From positions 1 through 64,000 of the forward strand of contig CALIXF010000008.1 of assembly GCA_938046735.1 (NCBI GenBank): a stretch of 64,000 nt of DNA, read 5' to 3'. The number at the start of each line of letters is the position of its first letter. Within the stretch, counting starts at the first letter, position 1. The DNA comes from an uncultured Candidatus Saccharibacteria bacterium (lineage in GTDB: Bacteria > Patescibacteriota > Saccharimonadia > Saccharimonadales > Saccharimonadaceae). Below the pieces are notes generated by a model. It saw only the letters and a list, made by a program, of their open reading frames with translations. It had not been told where the DNA came from and did no database searches. Made by a program: the position numbers and the translations under genes. This document shows, one piece after another, positions 45,544 through 54,000 of the stretch.

Positions 45544-46535
45544 AACGAAATTATATTTTAGTTTTAATCAGAATAGCTGCCTGTGTAGCCGTTCTAGTAT
45601 TGCATATTTTTGGTGTAGAAGGCGGTTACATCAATACTATATTATATTATCTTGGTACATTTGGAATCCCCCTATTCTTTATGATAAGTGGGTATAACAT
45701 GCTCGCTAAAAAGAGAAGTTATCACGAGATTTTACTAAAAGTAGTAAATATATATCTATTCTTATTTATATTATGCATTATTTATGGTTCGATATATGCA
45801 CTTTTGAAGAAAAAGAATATTAACGTGATATTCGATATTTTTATAGACATTCTTAGTAATAAGGGCAATCTTGGTATCCTTTGGTTTATGGTAGCGCTAT
45901 CTATAATATATCTGATTACGCCAATATTATATAATCTTAGAGATAATAGGAAATTGGTACTTTCTCTTGCGGTAATCTCATCACTAATTTTTATCTCGAA
46001 TATATTTTTGAAAAAATATTCCGACGTTATTATAAAAGATATCGTTATCCAGCCGCTAAGACTATGGACGTGGACTACTTATTATTTATTGGGATACAAT
46101 ATAAGAAACAATAATATATTATCTCGTAAAAACAACCCTATATTCCTTGTGATTATAACCTTAATTGCTGTTAACTACGAGTATTTTATAGGAAAATACA
46201 TTTTTGGAAATTTATATGCAGAAAGTTTTTATGATAGCTTAATAATAAAAATATGGATTATTCTATTATGGAATTATGCAATGCATATTTCAATCGACAA
46301 GAAATTGTTTAACAAAATTACTGTACTTTCGAAAGCCACCTTCTGTGTATATATTCTACAGGTCATACTCTTCTCGATAATACATAATGTTATTAAAATA
46401 AAAACAAACGTTTTTATTAACTGTTCAACATTTGTATTAAGTACAATCATCTTATTTATTATCTCGATTTTAATAGGAAAAACTAAGATTCTAAATAGGT
46501 ATTTTAGCTTAAAAATAATTAAAGTAAAAAAATAA
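45540..46535 (+). CDS. Acyltransferase 3 family membrane protein, ATA start?
   Basis: A membrane acyltransferase (OafA/YrhL type) with about ten helices. The frame opens KRNYILVLIRIAACVAVLVLH, which is the normal family start 'MKRxxxLxxxRxxAxxxVxxxH', and later has GIPLFFMISGYN. But the codon before Lys2 is ATA (45540-45542), not ATG, overlapping the wzx stop as ATAA. AAGGAAAG lies 6-7 nt upstream. Either AUA is used, or the start was lost and translation begins at TTG 45600, dropping the first helix and the catalytic-type histidine region. Last gene of the operon. Confidence 0.7.
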   Translation: MKRNYILVLIRIAACVAVLVLHIFGVEGGYINTILYYLGTFGIPLFFMISGYNMLAKKRSYHEILLKVVNIYLFLFILCIIYGSIYALLKKKNINVIFDIFIDILSNKGNLGILWFMVALSIIYLITPILYNLRDNRKLVLSLAVISSLIFISNIFLKKYSDVIIKDIVIQPLRLWTWTTYYLLGYNIRNNNILSRKNNPIFLVIITLIAVNYEYFIGKYIFGNLYAESFYDSLIIKIWIILLWNYAMHISIDKKLFNKITVLSKATFCVYILQVILFSIIHNVIKIKTNVFINCSTFVLSTIILFIISILIGKTKILNRYFSLKIIKVKK

Positions 46536-46589
46536 ATTACAATTCATTGCCCCATCAAGGCTGGATTATGCCAAGATTGCAACTTTTTA

Positions 46590-47258
46590 TCATTTTAATG
46601 AGTTGAGATTGGTATTATTTAAAAGACTTATAATATAACGTTCAAGCTCTTCAACATATACCGGAAAAATTATTGCTTTGCAGTTATCGCCTATTTTTAA
46701 TATAGTATGAAAATAAAATGCTTTTTCATTTTCACCGCCGCTTTTACCTTTAGGCCAACTCATCTTAAACGGGTAAATTGAAGTTAATACAAAATAGTTA
46801 TTGCTTACATCCATATTCAAAAAACCGCCAGCTGTATTGGTCGAAGCTATATGAGCAAAGGAAATAGCTCTAATAAAGCTAATATATTTGAATAACTTTT
46901 TTTCGTTAATAATTTTATGTTCTATAGTCTTTCTCAATTCCTCTATAGATTTATGAAAACAATTAATAATATCTGGGTTGGCATTTCTATGAAATTTATC
47001 TAATACGTCGATTAATCCAAAATATAATAGAAAAAATAGTTCGTAATGAAGATCTGTACACCTTTCATAGTTATTTAACTTTTCTAAACTTGAAAGATAG
47101 AATTTTGCCCTGCTTAGTAGAGCGAAATGGAATATACTATACTCATTTCCTTCATCTCTTTTTAACTTATCTAGAAGACATGAAATTTTAATATCTATTT
47201 CTGATAGATTATATTTAAAATCAGGCTCATTGTTAAGTAAATCAAGTATATATTTCAT
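46590..47258 (-). CDS. Hypothetical protein (possible helical accessory protein)
   Basis: A 222-residue soluble, AT-rich, largely helical protein with no known family. Segments such as ALLSRAKFYLSSLEKLNNYERC and HKSIEELRKTIEHK suggest a helical bundle. TATACT on the minus strand ends 6 nt before the ATG at 47258, fitting the leaderless pattern, so I prefer this start to Met codons 5 and 17 codons upstream. A GTCGGGA/TCCCGAC hairpin with a T-run (minus strand) lies just upstream and would stop transcripts coming from the RT region. Confidence 0.5.
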   Translation of the reverse strand: MKYILDLLNNEPDFKYNLSEIDIKISCLLDKLKRDEGNEYSIFHFALLSRAKFYLSSLEKLNNYERCTDLHYELFFLLYFGLIDVLDKFHRNANPDIINCFHKSIEELRKTIEHKIINEKKLFKYISFIRAISFAHIASTNTAGGFLNMDVSNNYFVLTSIYPFKMSWPKGKSGGENEKAFYFHTILKIGDNCKAIIFPVYVEELERYIISLLNNTNLNSLK

Positions 47259-47280
47259 ATCTACAGTATACATAAAAATA

Positions 47281-47373
47281 GAGTCGGGACCTAATCCCGA
47301 CATCTTCATTTTCAGCGTAAATCACCCCATGTAGATCCTTCAATCAATATCTTAGGTATTTTGTGATAAAAAC
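47281..47373. repeat. Diverged direct repeat, copy A
   Basis: Matches 50719-50815 in direct orientation. The most conserved part is CAGCGTAAATCACC (TAGCGTAAATCACC in copy B), with GAGTCGGGACCTAA against GAGTCGGAACCTAA at the start; I estimate about 70 percent overall. Copy A contains a perfect GTCGGGA/TCCCGAC hairpin (47283-47301). The pair brackets the accessory block 47.4-50.7 kb. Confidence 0.65.
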
Positions 47374-47641
47374 CTTAGCTGATGACAATCTAATTATATT
47401 GCGATTATTTTCCGTAAACCCTGGTGGAGATTCTAGATCCACCTCGCCAGTGTGAACACGCCACGTCGCAATATTTTTGTAATGTTATTTAAAATACATC
47501 ATTCTTAAGATTAATAAGAATCTTCTTATTAGTTAAACTCACATAAGAGAATTCCTTCAAAGAAACAATCCCTCTAAGGATGTATATAGATAGAGTTGAA
47601 TAGCCAAAAACTAATGCAACCTCGGAGGGGTTATTTTGAGT
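47374..47641. other. Non-coding stretch before the transposase relic
   Basis: No gene is seen. It holds one imperfect hairpin near 47513-47537 (ATTAATAAG against CTTATTAGT) and a CCTCGGAGG palindrome at about 47610 before the relic frame. Confidence 0.4.
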
Positions 47642-47978
47642 ATGTCACAAGAAATAAACTATCTATCGTTGGGTAAAGAAGCTAAAAGAAAATAACCATA
47701 GCATGTTCGAAACAATGGCAAGAAGACTAAAAACCAAACTTAAACATATTAAACCGCATACCCCTAAGCATAACGGAAAAGTAGAGAGATTACACCGTGA
47801 GGGCCGAAGATTATTCTATTTAGAGACTATACGCACAAACCGTTTGATAACAGATGAAGATAATTTTAAAAGAAGACTTAAAAGATATCAAAATAAAACA
47901 AATAGCCGAGCTATGAGACTGCTTGGTTATTTATCCACTAAGCAGTATTTAGAACAATATAAAAAGAATAAGAGTTAA
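47642..47978 (+). pseudogene. Transposase (IS481/IS3-type integrase core) relic
   Basis: A short frame at 47642-47695 (17 codons) is followed by a 91-codon frame at 47703-47978 that reads KLKHIKPHTPKHNGKVERLHREGRRLFYLETI, the C-terminal rve integrase core with the last catalytic Glu, as in IS481 and IS3 transposases. The helix-turn-helix and the two catalytic Asp are absent, so most of the gene has been deleted. No clear terminal inverted repeats were found. Confidence 0.7.
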
Positions 47979-48085
47979 CAAAAACTCTCGTATGTATGTT
48001 AATCCTACAATCTAATAAGTCGGTCACACTGAAAGCGTCTGTTCTTCAGATGTTAAGAAGATCTTGGCAAGACAATAAAATAATA

Positions 48086-49090
48086 TTAACTCTTTGTATA
48101 GTGAACGTAACGTTTTCGTGCCCTAATAGAGTTCAGGCACCGTTTGTATTTTTGTCCACTCAGAGTTTTTAGTTTAGCCTCGTCAGATCTAAGTTTTGAC
48201 ATAGTCTTGATCCCTGGTGTGACAGTATTTCTTTTAAGCTCGTTGCCTAGATGCTCAAAATGACCTTTTTCAATATACCCACCATTTGTGTCATACGTAT
48301 TATTTAAGTAGTCCACTATGAAACATTTTTCAGTGTTTAGTTCTAGTCTATAATTACCACTACCATCTAATAGGTTCTTGACGCAATGAAATACATCTGT
48401 CATCTTTTTGAGGTTAACTCGACTGGCCGTTATCCCGATATCATCCACATAAAATGATACTCTTGGGTCAAAATCTTTGAGTATACTTCTTGACTTTCTG
48501 TCGATCTGTTTGAAAATTTGCAAATTGCACCATATTGCTAACCTAGGTGAGGTCGAAAAGCCTCTTGCTAGTACTCTTTTTGTCCCCAGTGTACCTTTTT
48601 GTCCAAGAGGCACACAGCAAATTGTTGCAAAAAAATGAGACATACTCAAGCTACATCCAGCTTTTTTATGGAAGAAATCTAGTACCTTCTCATAATCGTT
48701 TTGCTCAAAAAATCTATGTAGATCCATCTTAAGTAATGTTCTTTTTCGCTTATTACCAAGCAAATGTAATGTGGCACTTTTAGTATTTTTCCCGCTTACT
48801 CCTCCAAAAATATTACAAGGAAGACAATTATCGTAAGGGGCAAATAATTTCTTATTAATAAGCGAAAGTAGAGTTCCTAATTTTGTTCCTTTTGCGTTTC
48901 TAACCCACTTGTCTTCTTCTGGTTTTGAATCTTTTAGATTGTCCTTCCATAAGTCATCAAAATCATTCTTAACTTCGTTTATTAAAGCAAGTGCATCTTT
49001 TACAGAAAGATATCTGTTTGAAATTCTCTTTGCTAGCTCATTTTTACTTCTAATATTAATAGGGATAAGAGGATTATTTTTCTTCTTCAA
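48086..49090 (-). CDS. Retron-type reverse transcriptase
   Basis: A 334-residue RVT_1 reverse transcriptase. Motif A is LLKMDLHRFFEQ with Asp123; motif B is LARGFSTSPRLAIWCN (176-190), where most retron RTs have QG; motif C is SFYVDDIGIT with the catalytic YVDD at 214-217; then LNTEKCFIV (motif D) and LGNELKRNTVTPGIKTMSKLR, similar to the retron VTG/region Y end. Length and lack of maturase or endonuclease domains fit retrons rather than group II introns. Its start overlaps the HTH gene by 17 bp. A structured ncRNA candidate lies upstream of both. Confidence 0.85.
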   Translation of the reverse strand: MKKKNNPLIPINIRSKNELAKRISNRYLSVKDALALINEVKNDFDDLWKDNLKDSKPEEDKWVRNAKGTKLGTLLSLINKKLFAPYDNCLPCNIFGGVSGKNTKSATLHLLGNKRKRTLLKMDLHRFFEQNDYEKVLDFFHKKAGCSLSMSHFFATICCVPLGQKGTLGTKRVLARGFSTSPRLAIWCNLQIFKQIDRKSRSILKDFDPRVSFYVDDIGITASRVNLKKMTDVFHCVKNLLDGSGNYRLELNTEKCFIVDYLNNTYDTNGGYIEKGHFEHLGNELKRNTVTPGIKTMSKLRSDEAKLKTLSGQKYKRCLNSIRARKRYVHYTKS

Positions 49091-49409
49091 TGCGACTCCT
49101 TAGTAATTTAGCTCTCTGCTCTATTAACTGTTCTTGAAGCTTTGTACCATACTTATATAATTGCTGCTCAATAGAAGAGAGATCCTTTATCGAACTAATT
49201 TTATGTGTAAATAAGAAAGGGCTGATAGATGCTGGCTGTACATTTAGAATTCTTGCAATTTTTTCGACAAGCGATTTTGAGACATCTTTTTGTCCAGTTT
49301 CAATCATAGCGATCAGAATAGGCGAGACGTCCAATAGTCTTGCAAATTCAGTCTGCGTCAAACCAGACTTTACTCGTATTTTTCTTATCAATGATGGGAA
49401 TGACTCCAT
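49074..49409 (-). CDS. XRE-family HTH protein coupled to reverse transcriptase
   Basis: A 111-residue protein. Residues 5-60 are a classic XRE/Cro helix-turn-helix (LIRKIRVKSGLTQTEFARLL, then SPILIAMIETGQKDVS). Residues 65-111 are a charged helical tail ending EEEK. The start is ATG 49409 or GTG 49424 with the same frame. It overlaps the RT gene by 17 bp, so the two are one operon. Retron types with an HTH partner are known; the HTH protein is then thought to be regulator or effector. Here the role is inferred from position. Confidence 0.8.
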   Translation of the reverse strand: MESFPSLIRKIRVKSGLTQTEFARLLDVSPILIAMIETGQKDVSKSLVEKIARILNVQPASISPFLFTHKISSIKDLSSIEQQLYKYGTKLQEQLIEQRAKLLRSRIEEEK

Positions 49410-49428
49410 GTGTTTTCTTCTCACGACT

Positions 49429-49554
49429 ACAGGCCGGCGGTTAGCCTAGAAGATCGCGAATAATCTTTACAATCTGTAGAATTAACGAAAGAATTCGTAG
49501 GATTGTATTGATTATGCGCCAAAATCCTTTTGGCATCAAGTACCTCCGGCCTGT
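49429..49554 (-). ncRNA. Candidate retron msr-msd RNA
   Basis: On the minus strand, just upstream of the HTH and RT genes, ACAGGCCGG (49554-49546) and CCGGCCTGT (49437-49429) can close a 126-nt element as a1/a2 do in retrons. Inside are a 7-bp hairpin with a 3-nt loop (GCCAAAA/TTTTGGC, 49534-49518) and a long hairpin (49519-49456): a 9/10 paired base stem, a TT/TT internal loop, 7 bp (TACAATC/GATTGTA), and an inner ACGAA/TTCGT stem. This copies the msr-small-hairpin, msd-long-hairpin plan. The branching guanosine is not identified. A chance reading frame crosses it. Confidence 0.5.
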
Positions 49555-49663
49555 TATAAGGGTGCCACAATTTAGCTAACGAAAAAATGTATTCTCTAAC
49601 CATAATTATGATTCCTTTCAGGTCAATAACGAAATTAATTAACAAAATGACCATCCATTTTCT

Positions 49664-49738
49664 CGTATCTATCAATATCGACTTTCAGGGAGACACCCTG
49701 TTATGCCCGCGTTCGCACTTTCGATATTGATAGATACG
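49664..49738. repeat. Perfect 17-bp inverted repeat with inner hairpin
   Basis: Arms at 49664-49680 and 49722-49738 are exact reverse complements, enclosing 41 nt that fold again (CAGGG/CCCTG, 49686-49700). On the plus strand the second arm runs straight into seven T, as in a terminator; on the minus strand it lies upstream of the retron-like RNA. Confidence 0.8.
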
Positions 49739-49745
49739 TTTTTTT

Positions 49746-50186
49746 GGACAGTCCCCAAATACAATGTTGTTTGACAAGGATAATTAAATTTTTTCAGAGT
49801 ACATGGCCCGGAAGCCGGTCTGCGCTGGTCAAACATCGCATCGAAATATTATTCTTAACCAAAGGCTAAGATGAGATGTATCTTAGACATCTATGTTTAC
49901 GATATTGATTTTTTCATTACTAAATTGATTTTAATGTGCTGAGTTTTTACCTCAGTACTTACATCTTATACGAAAAGTAAAAAATATGCAAGAGGAAAAT
50001 AAAAATAAAAATAAAATAGAATGATTATTGTTATAGATACGGATATCATTGCAGCAAACTGTCGTCCACTCTCTTTTTCTGTGATTATATTAAAAGTGCA
50101 AAAACTTCAGATCTTCTAAACAGTTATTGATCATCCACTCCAAACTCTATTAAAATATCATCACAAAACCCCAAAAGGAAAACACT
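49746..50186. other. Gene-free AT-rich interval
   Basis: No gene is supported in these 440 bp. A GC-richer patch at 49805-49830 (CCCGGAAGCCGG) and a hairpin GTGCTGAG/CTCAGTAC at about 49937-49958 are the only notable structures. The end carries AAAAGGAAA before the SemiSWEET start. Confidence 0.45.
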
Positions 50187-50475
50187 ATGAACAAACAAAA
50201 AATCAACGCTATTGTCGGATCGGCTGGTGTGTTAATCAGCGTCTTTGTCTTTTGTCGCCTACATCCCACAAATTCTCGCTAATCTCGCCGGCAATAAAGC
50301 TCAACCATGGCATCCACTCACCGCCTCAATCTCATGTCTTATCTGGGTTATTTACGGCTGGACTAAGGAGCCAAAAAAGGACTACATTCTCATCATCCCG
50401 AATCCTGCCGGTACTATGCTCGGATTTCTTACATTTGTGGCCGGCACTGTAATTGTTACGGATACCAACATGTGA
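50187..50475 (+). pseudogene. Frameshifted SemiSWEET sugar transporter
   Basis: SemiSWEETs are three-helix sugar transporters of about 85-95 residues. The first frame from ATG 50187 reads MNKQKINAIVGSAGVLISVFV. At about 50251 the family continues in the next frame: FVAYIPQILANLAGN with the PQ motif, then HPLTASISCLIWVIYGW and a third helix to TGA 50475. The total of 289 bp is one base too long for one frame. One indel near GTCTTTGTCTTTTGTC explains it. It is thus a pseudogene, a sequencing error, or (less likely) a frameshifted gene. Confidence 0.75.
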
Positions 50476-50642
50476 CCAGGTCTGGGAATAATATTGCATA
50501 GTCCGTGAATACGTCATAACCATCCCGCGCATTAATTCCGCTCATGAATTTTTCCGAACTTCAACCTCTCCCAGGGATTCTAAGATCAGCAGTTGCACCA
50601 CATAATTCCATTTGACACTCATATTTTCTAGTGGTAAGATAC

Positions 50643-50693
50643 AAAAATAAAATCTCCCCCCGATATGTTTCGGGACCAGGAGGTTTTATTTTT
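50643..50693. terminator. Bidirectional terminator
   Basis: AAAAATAAAATCTCC (50643-50657) pairs with GGAGGTTTTATTTTT (50679-50693) with one G-T pair. A- and T-runs flank it on both strands. Confidence 0.85.
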
Positions 50694-50718
50694 TATACAC
50701 AATGGTATATTTAGACTG

Positions 50719-50815
50719 GAGTCGGAACCTAACCTCAACGTCTCCATTTTTAGCGTAAATCACCTATTATGTAAATCATTTAATTAACATCTTAATAAAT
50801 ATTTTATAATAAAAA
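50719..50815. repeat. Diverged direct repeat, copy B
   Basis: Partner of 47281-47373. It ends directly before the tracrRNA promoter, so the CRISPR locus begins at this boundary. Confidence 0.6.
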
Positions 50816-50824
50816 TTTCCCCTA

Positions 50825-50855
50825 TTGACATATCCACTCAACTAGTATATATAAT
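50825..50855 (+). promoter_or_regulatory. tracrRNA promoter
   Basis: TTGACA at 50825-50830; TATATA at 50848 (17-nt spacing) overlaps TATAAT at 50850-50855 (19-nt spacing). Start of transcription is expected at about 50862. Confidence 0.75.
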
Positions 50856-50861
50856 ACTCAT

Positions 50862-50982
50862 AGTCCCTTAAGTAAGGATTATGCTACTATCGAAGTTTAT
50901 TAGGTCTCTATAATAATATAGATTTCCAATAATCTGTGCAAAGCACTAAGGTATCCCCTCGTGGGATACCTTATCTATTTTT
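50862..50982 (+). ncRNA. tracrRNA of the type II-C system
   Basis: The anti-repeat at 50878-50914 matches the plus-strand repeat nearly throughout (ATTATgCTACTATCGAA..., with one inserted base and a 3-nt mismatch TCT for GGA), so it will pair with crRNA made from the minus strand. The duplex has the internal bulge typical of Cas9 guides. Three hairpins follow: AGATT/AATCT (50920-50935), GTGC-AAA-GCAC (50936-50946), and a terminator AAGGTATCCC/GGGATACCTT (50948-50972; ATCTATTTTT follows). Located between its own promoter and cas9. Confidence 0.88.
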
Positions 50983-51063
50983 ACGGTATTATATCGTCAT
51001 TCTTATATCTAAATAGCCCCACCGTAATCTCATTCCGCTTTTGCATGACAAAACAAAAAATTG

Positions 51064-51072
51064 TGCTATAAC
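51064..51072 (+). promoter_or_regulatory. cas9 promoter, leaderless start
   Basis: TGcTATAAC, with ATGACA 16 nt upstream (51045-51050), ends 6 nt before the ATG at 51079. No ribosome site. Confidence 0.65.
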
Positions 51073-51078
51073 ATAGAC

Positions 51079-54000
51079 ATGAAGTACTCTTTAGGATTGG
51101 ATATTGGCACCACTTCTTGTGGCTGGTCCGTGATTAACTTAGATAAAAAACGTATTGAGGATCTCGGAGTTCGTATCTTTGACGGTGCAGAAAACCCCAA
51201 GAATGGCCAATCACTCGCTACTCCACGTCGCGAAAAGCGCAGTATGCGAAAACGTCTTCATAGACGTCGCATTCGCCTTAACTTCCTCAAACAATTTTTT
51301 ATTCAGCAAAAAATCCTAAACAGCAAGCAAATCGAATCTCTTCTTACACCGCATAAAAACCAACTCAACCCATATACCGTTCGTGAAAAAGCTCTTTCTG
51401 AGAAACTTACTCCTGAAGAGTTATTTATTGCTCTCTATCATATTTCTAAACGTCGTGGTTACAAATCAAATAGTCGTGCCGAATCCGGCAGTGATGCTAG
51501 TGAAAACAAAAAGACCCTCAGTGCAATTAATGCCAATCAGGAATTTCTAAAAGAATATAAAACCGTTGCCGAAGCCCTCAATCACGCTGAGAAATTCAAA
51601 TCCCATAAACGCAACAAGCCAGATGATTACAGTAACTCCTTTGCTAGGGCAGATTTTGAGAATGAAATTACAAAAATTCTTTCTAAACAAGCTGAATTTT
51701 ATCCAGCCATCAATGAAGATAATATCAAAGATTTACTATATTGCCCAAATTTTGGTATATTTTTTCAGCGTCGTTTCTTGACTCCAAAGCAAATTGAAGA
51801 AATGCGCGGCAAATGTCAGTTTGAAAAAACCGAGCCACGCGCCCAAAGAGCCTCATATTCTTTTGAGCTTTTTCGTCTTGCCTCTGATCTAGTTCACCTT
51901 ACTTACAATATGGGCAATAAACTAACCATTGACGAAATTGCAGCCTGTATAGAAAAGGCCAAAGAACTTTCTGTCTTAAAATATTCCCATATTCAGAAAA
52001 TATTGGCACAGAATACTGCTGACGAAATTAACTTCGACTACATTCGTGGCTTGAAACGAAAAGATCTTCTAAAAGATGATGCTGAAGCAAAGAAAAAATC
52101 TCTCGAACAAAAATTTGGTGAAATGAAGTTCTATCATGCCCTTAAAAAGGCTCTCAAAGATCAGCCAGCAGAATGGAGAGATATTGAATCGAATATTGAA
52201 TTATTCGACAATATCGGCTTTGTTCTTACCGCCAATAAAGAAGACGACTCAGTCAAAGAAGAGCTCAAGAAATTAGGTCTAAAGCCATCAGTTGTCGATA
52301 GTATTTCTGGTATTAAGCAATCCTTTGCAGGCTTCGGTCATTTATCTCTTAAAGCACTTCGTAAAATCACCCCATTCATTTTGCAAGGCGAAACTTATGA
52401 TAAGGCTGTAGTTGATGCTGGATATATTTTTACCGCCAAGCTTGCGGGCGATTTGAATCGTTTGCCAGCCCTCTCAAAAGAAGAAAGCAACCAAATTACT
52501 AATCCAGTTGCGAAGCGCGCAATTTCACAGAGTATTAAAGTTGTAAATGCAATTATTCAAAAATATGGCACACTGACTAGGCTTCATGTCGAGTGTGCCT
52601 CTGAACTCGCCAAGAGTTTCGATAAACGTAATGAAATAATCAAGGCTCAAGATGAAAATCGTGAAAATAATGAAAAAATTATTGCACGTCTCAAGGATGA
52701 GTTCCATGTGTTATCTCCAACCGCTCTGCAAATTACAAAATTCAAGCTCTATGAACAGCAGGATGGTAAATGTCTCTATTCTGGAAAACCAATTGATCTT
52801 AATCGACTTTTCTCCGATGAACATTATTGCGAAATAGATCATATTATTCCAAAATCACGTTGCGGTAATGATAGTATGATTAACAAGGCTCTTGTTTTAA
52901 ATCAAGAAAATCAAGAAAAACGCAATCAAACTCCATTTGAGGCTTGGGGTAACGATGAAAAACGCTGGCAAAGTTTTGTTGCGCGCATCGAATCTAATCC
53001 TAAAATCTTTGCAAAGAAGCGAGCGAGACTTCTTGCTAAAACTCCACCAAAAGAGGATTGGAACGCTCGTGCCTTAAACGATACTCGATATATCACAAGA
53101 TTCCTCTCAAATTATTTTAAGCAGAATCTTAAATTCGCTGAGCATGCTGCAGGTAAAAAGGTGGTCTATACTCCAACCGGCAATATCACTTCTTATCTTC
53201 GTCATGTCTGGCATATCGGCAAGAAAAATCGTTCTAATAATCTTCACCATGCCGTTGATGCGACAATTACGGCGCTTGTCACAGATGAAGTAATTAGGCA
53301 GTGTGCCCTTATGAATAAAATGATTGAACTAGGCGCTAAATATGCAACTAAGGGTATTGATCTTGCAAATTATCAAAATGGCATACTTGCTGTTACGGAT
53401 CCAGTTACTGGTGAGATTGTTGATCTTGCGAAATATGAAGAGATCCGCGAGTCTGTTTTGCCTTGGCCAAATTTTGATAGAGAAGTTCGCTTTCGTGCTA
53501 CCCCGCTTGCTTGTTTCATAACTGAAGAAAAGGAAGATAAAAAGAAAGCTGAGGAGAGGAAAGAGCTGCTATCCAACGAGGCAAAAACTCACCTTCAAAA
53601 TACTTCAATTAACACTCTTGCCGAATGGCGCGACCAGTTCAGGGAAATTTACAAAGATCAGGACGAGAAATTTAAGAACTCTATTCATCCCATCTTTGTT
53701 TCGCGTATGCCAAAACGTAAAGGTACTGGCAGTTTACATGATGATACAATCCGCTCACCAAAAGGTATTTTAATTGACGAAAAAACTGGCATTATTTCGG
53801 TCAACCCAAACCGCAGTTCATTCATCCGTAAGAAAATCCAAGACGTTAAACTTGCTGATCTCGAAAATTCAATCTTGAAGCAGAGTGATGCTGTGTTATA
53901 TCAACAGTTAAAGAGTCTTCTTGAGGTAAACGGCGACGATCCTAAAAAAGCTTTCAAAGAGCCAGTTTATAAGAATGATGTTAAGTTCGACAAGAATAGT

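Noticed and set aside
49427..49675. An 82-codon minus-strand frame covering the retron-like RNA region
   Set aside because: The frame has no family features and overlaps a region whose base pairing is far better organised than chance coding. An internal ATG with AAAGGA exists, so it is not fully excluded.
51061..51078. TTG start for cas9 six codons upstream
   Set aside because: It lies before the TATAAC box, and the RuvC-I start MKYSLGLDIG begins at the ATG.
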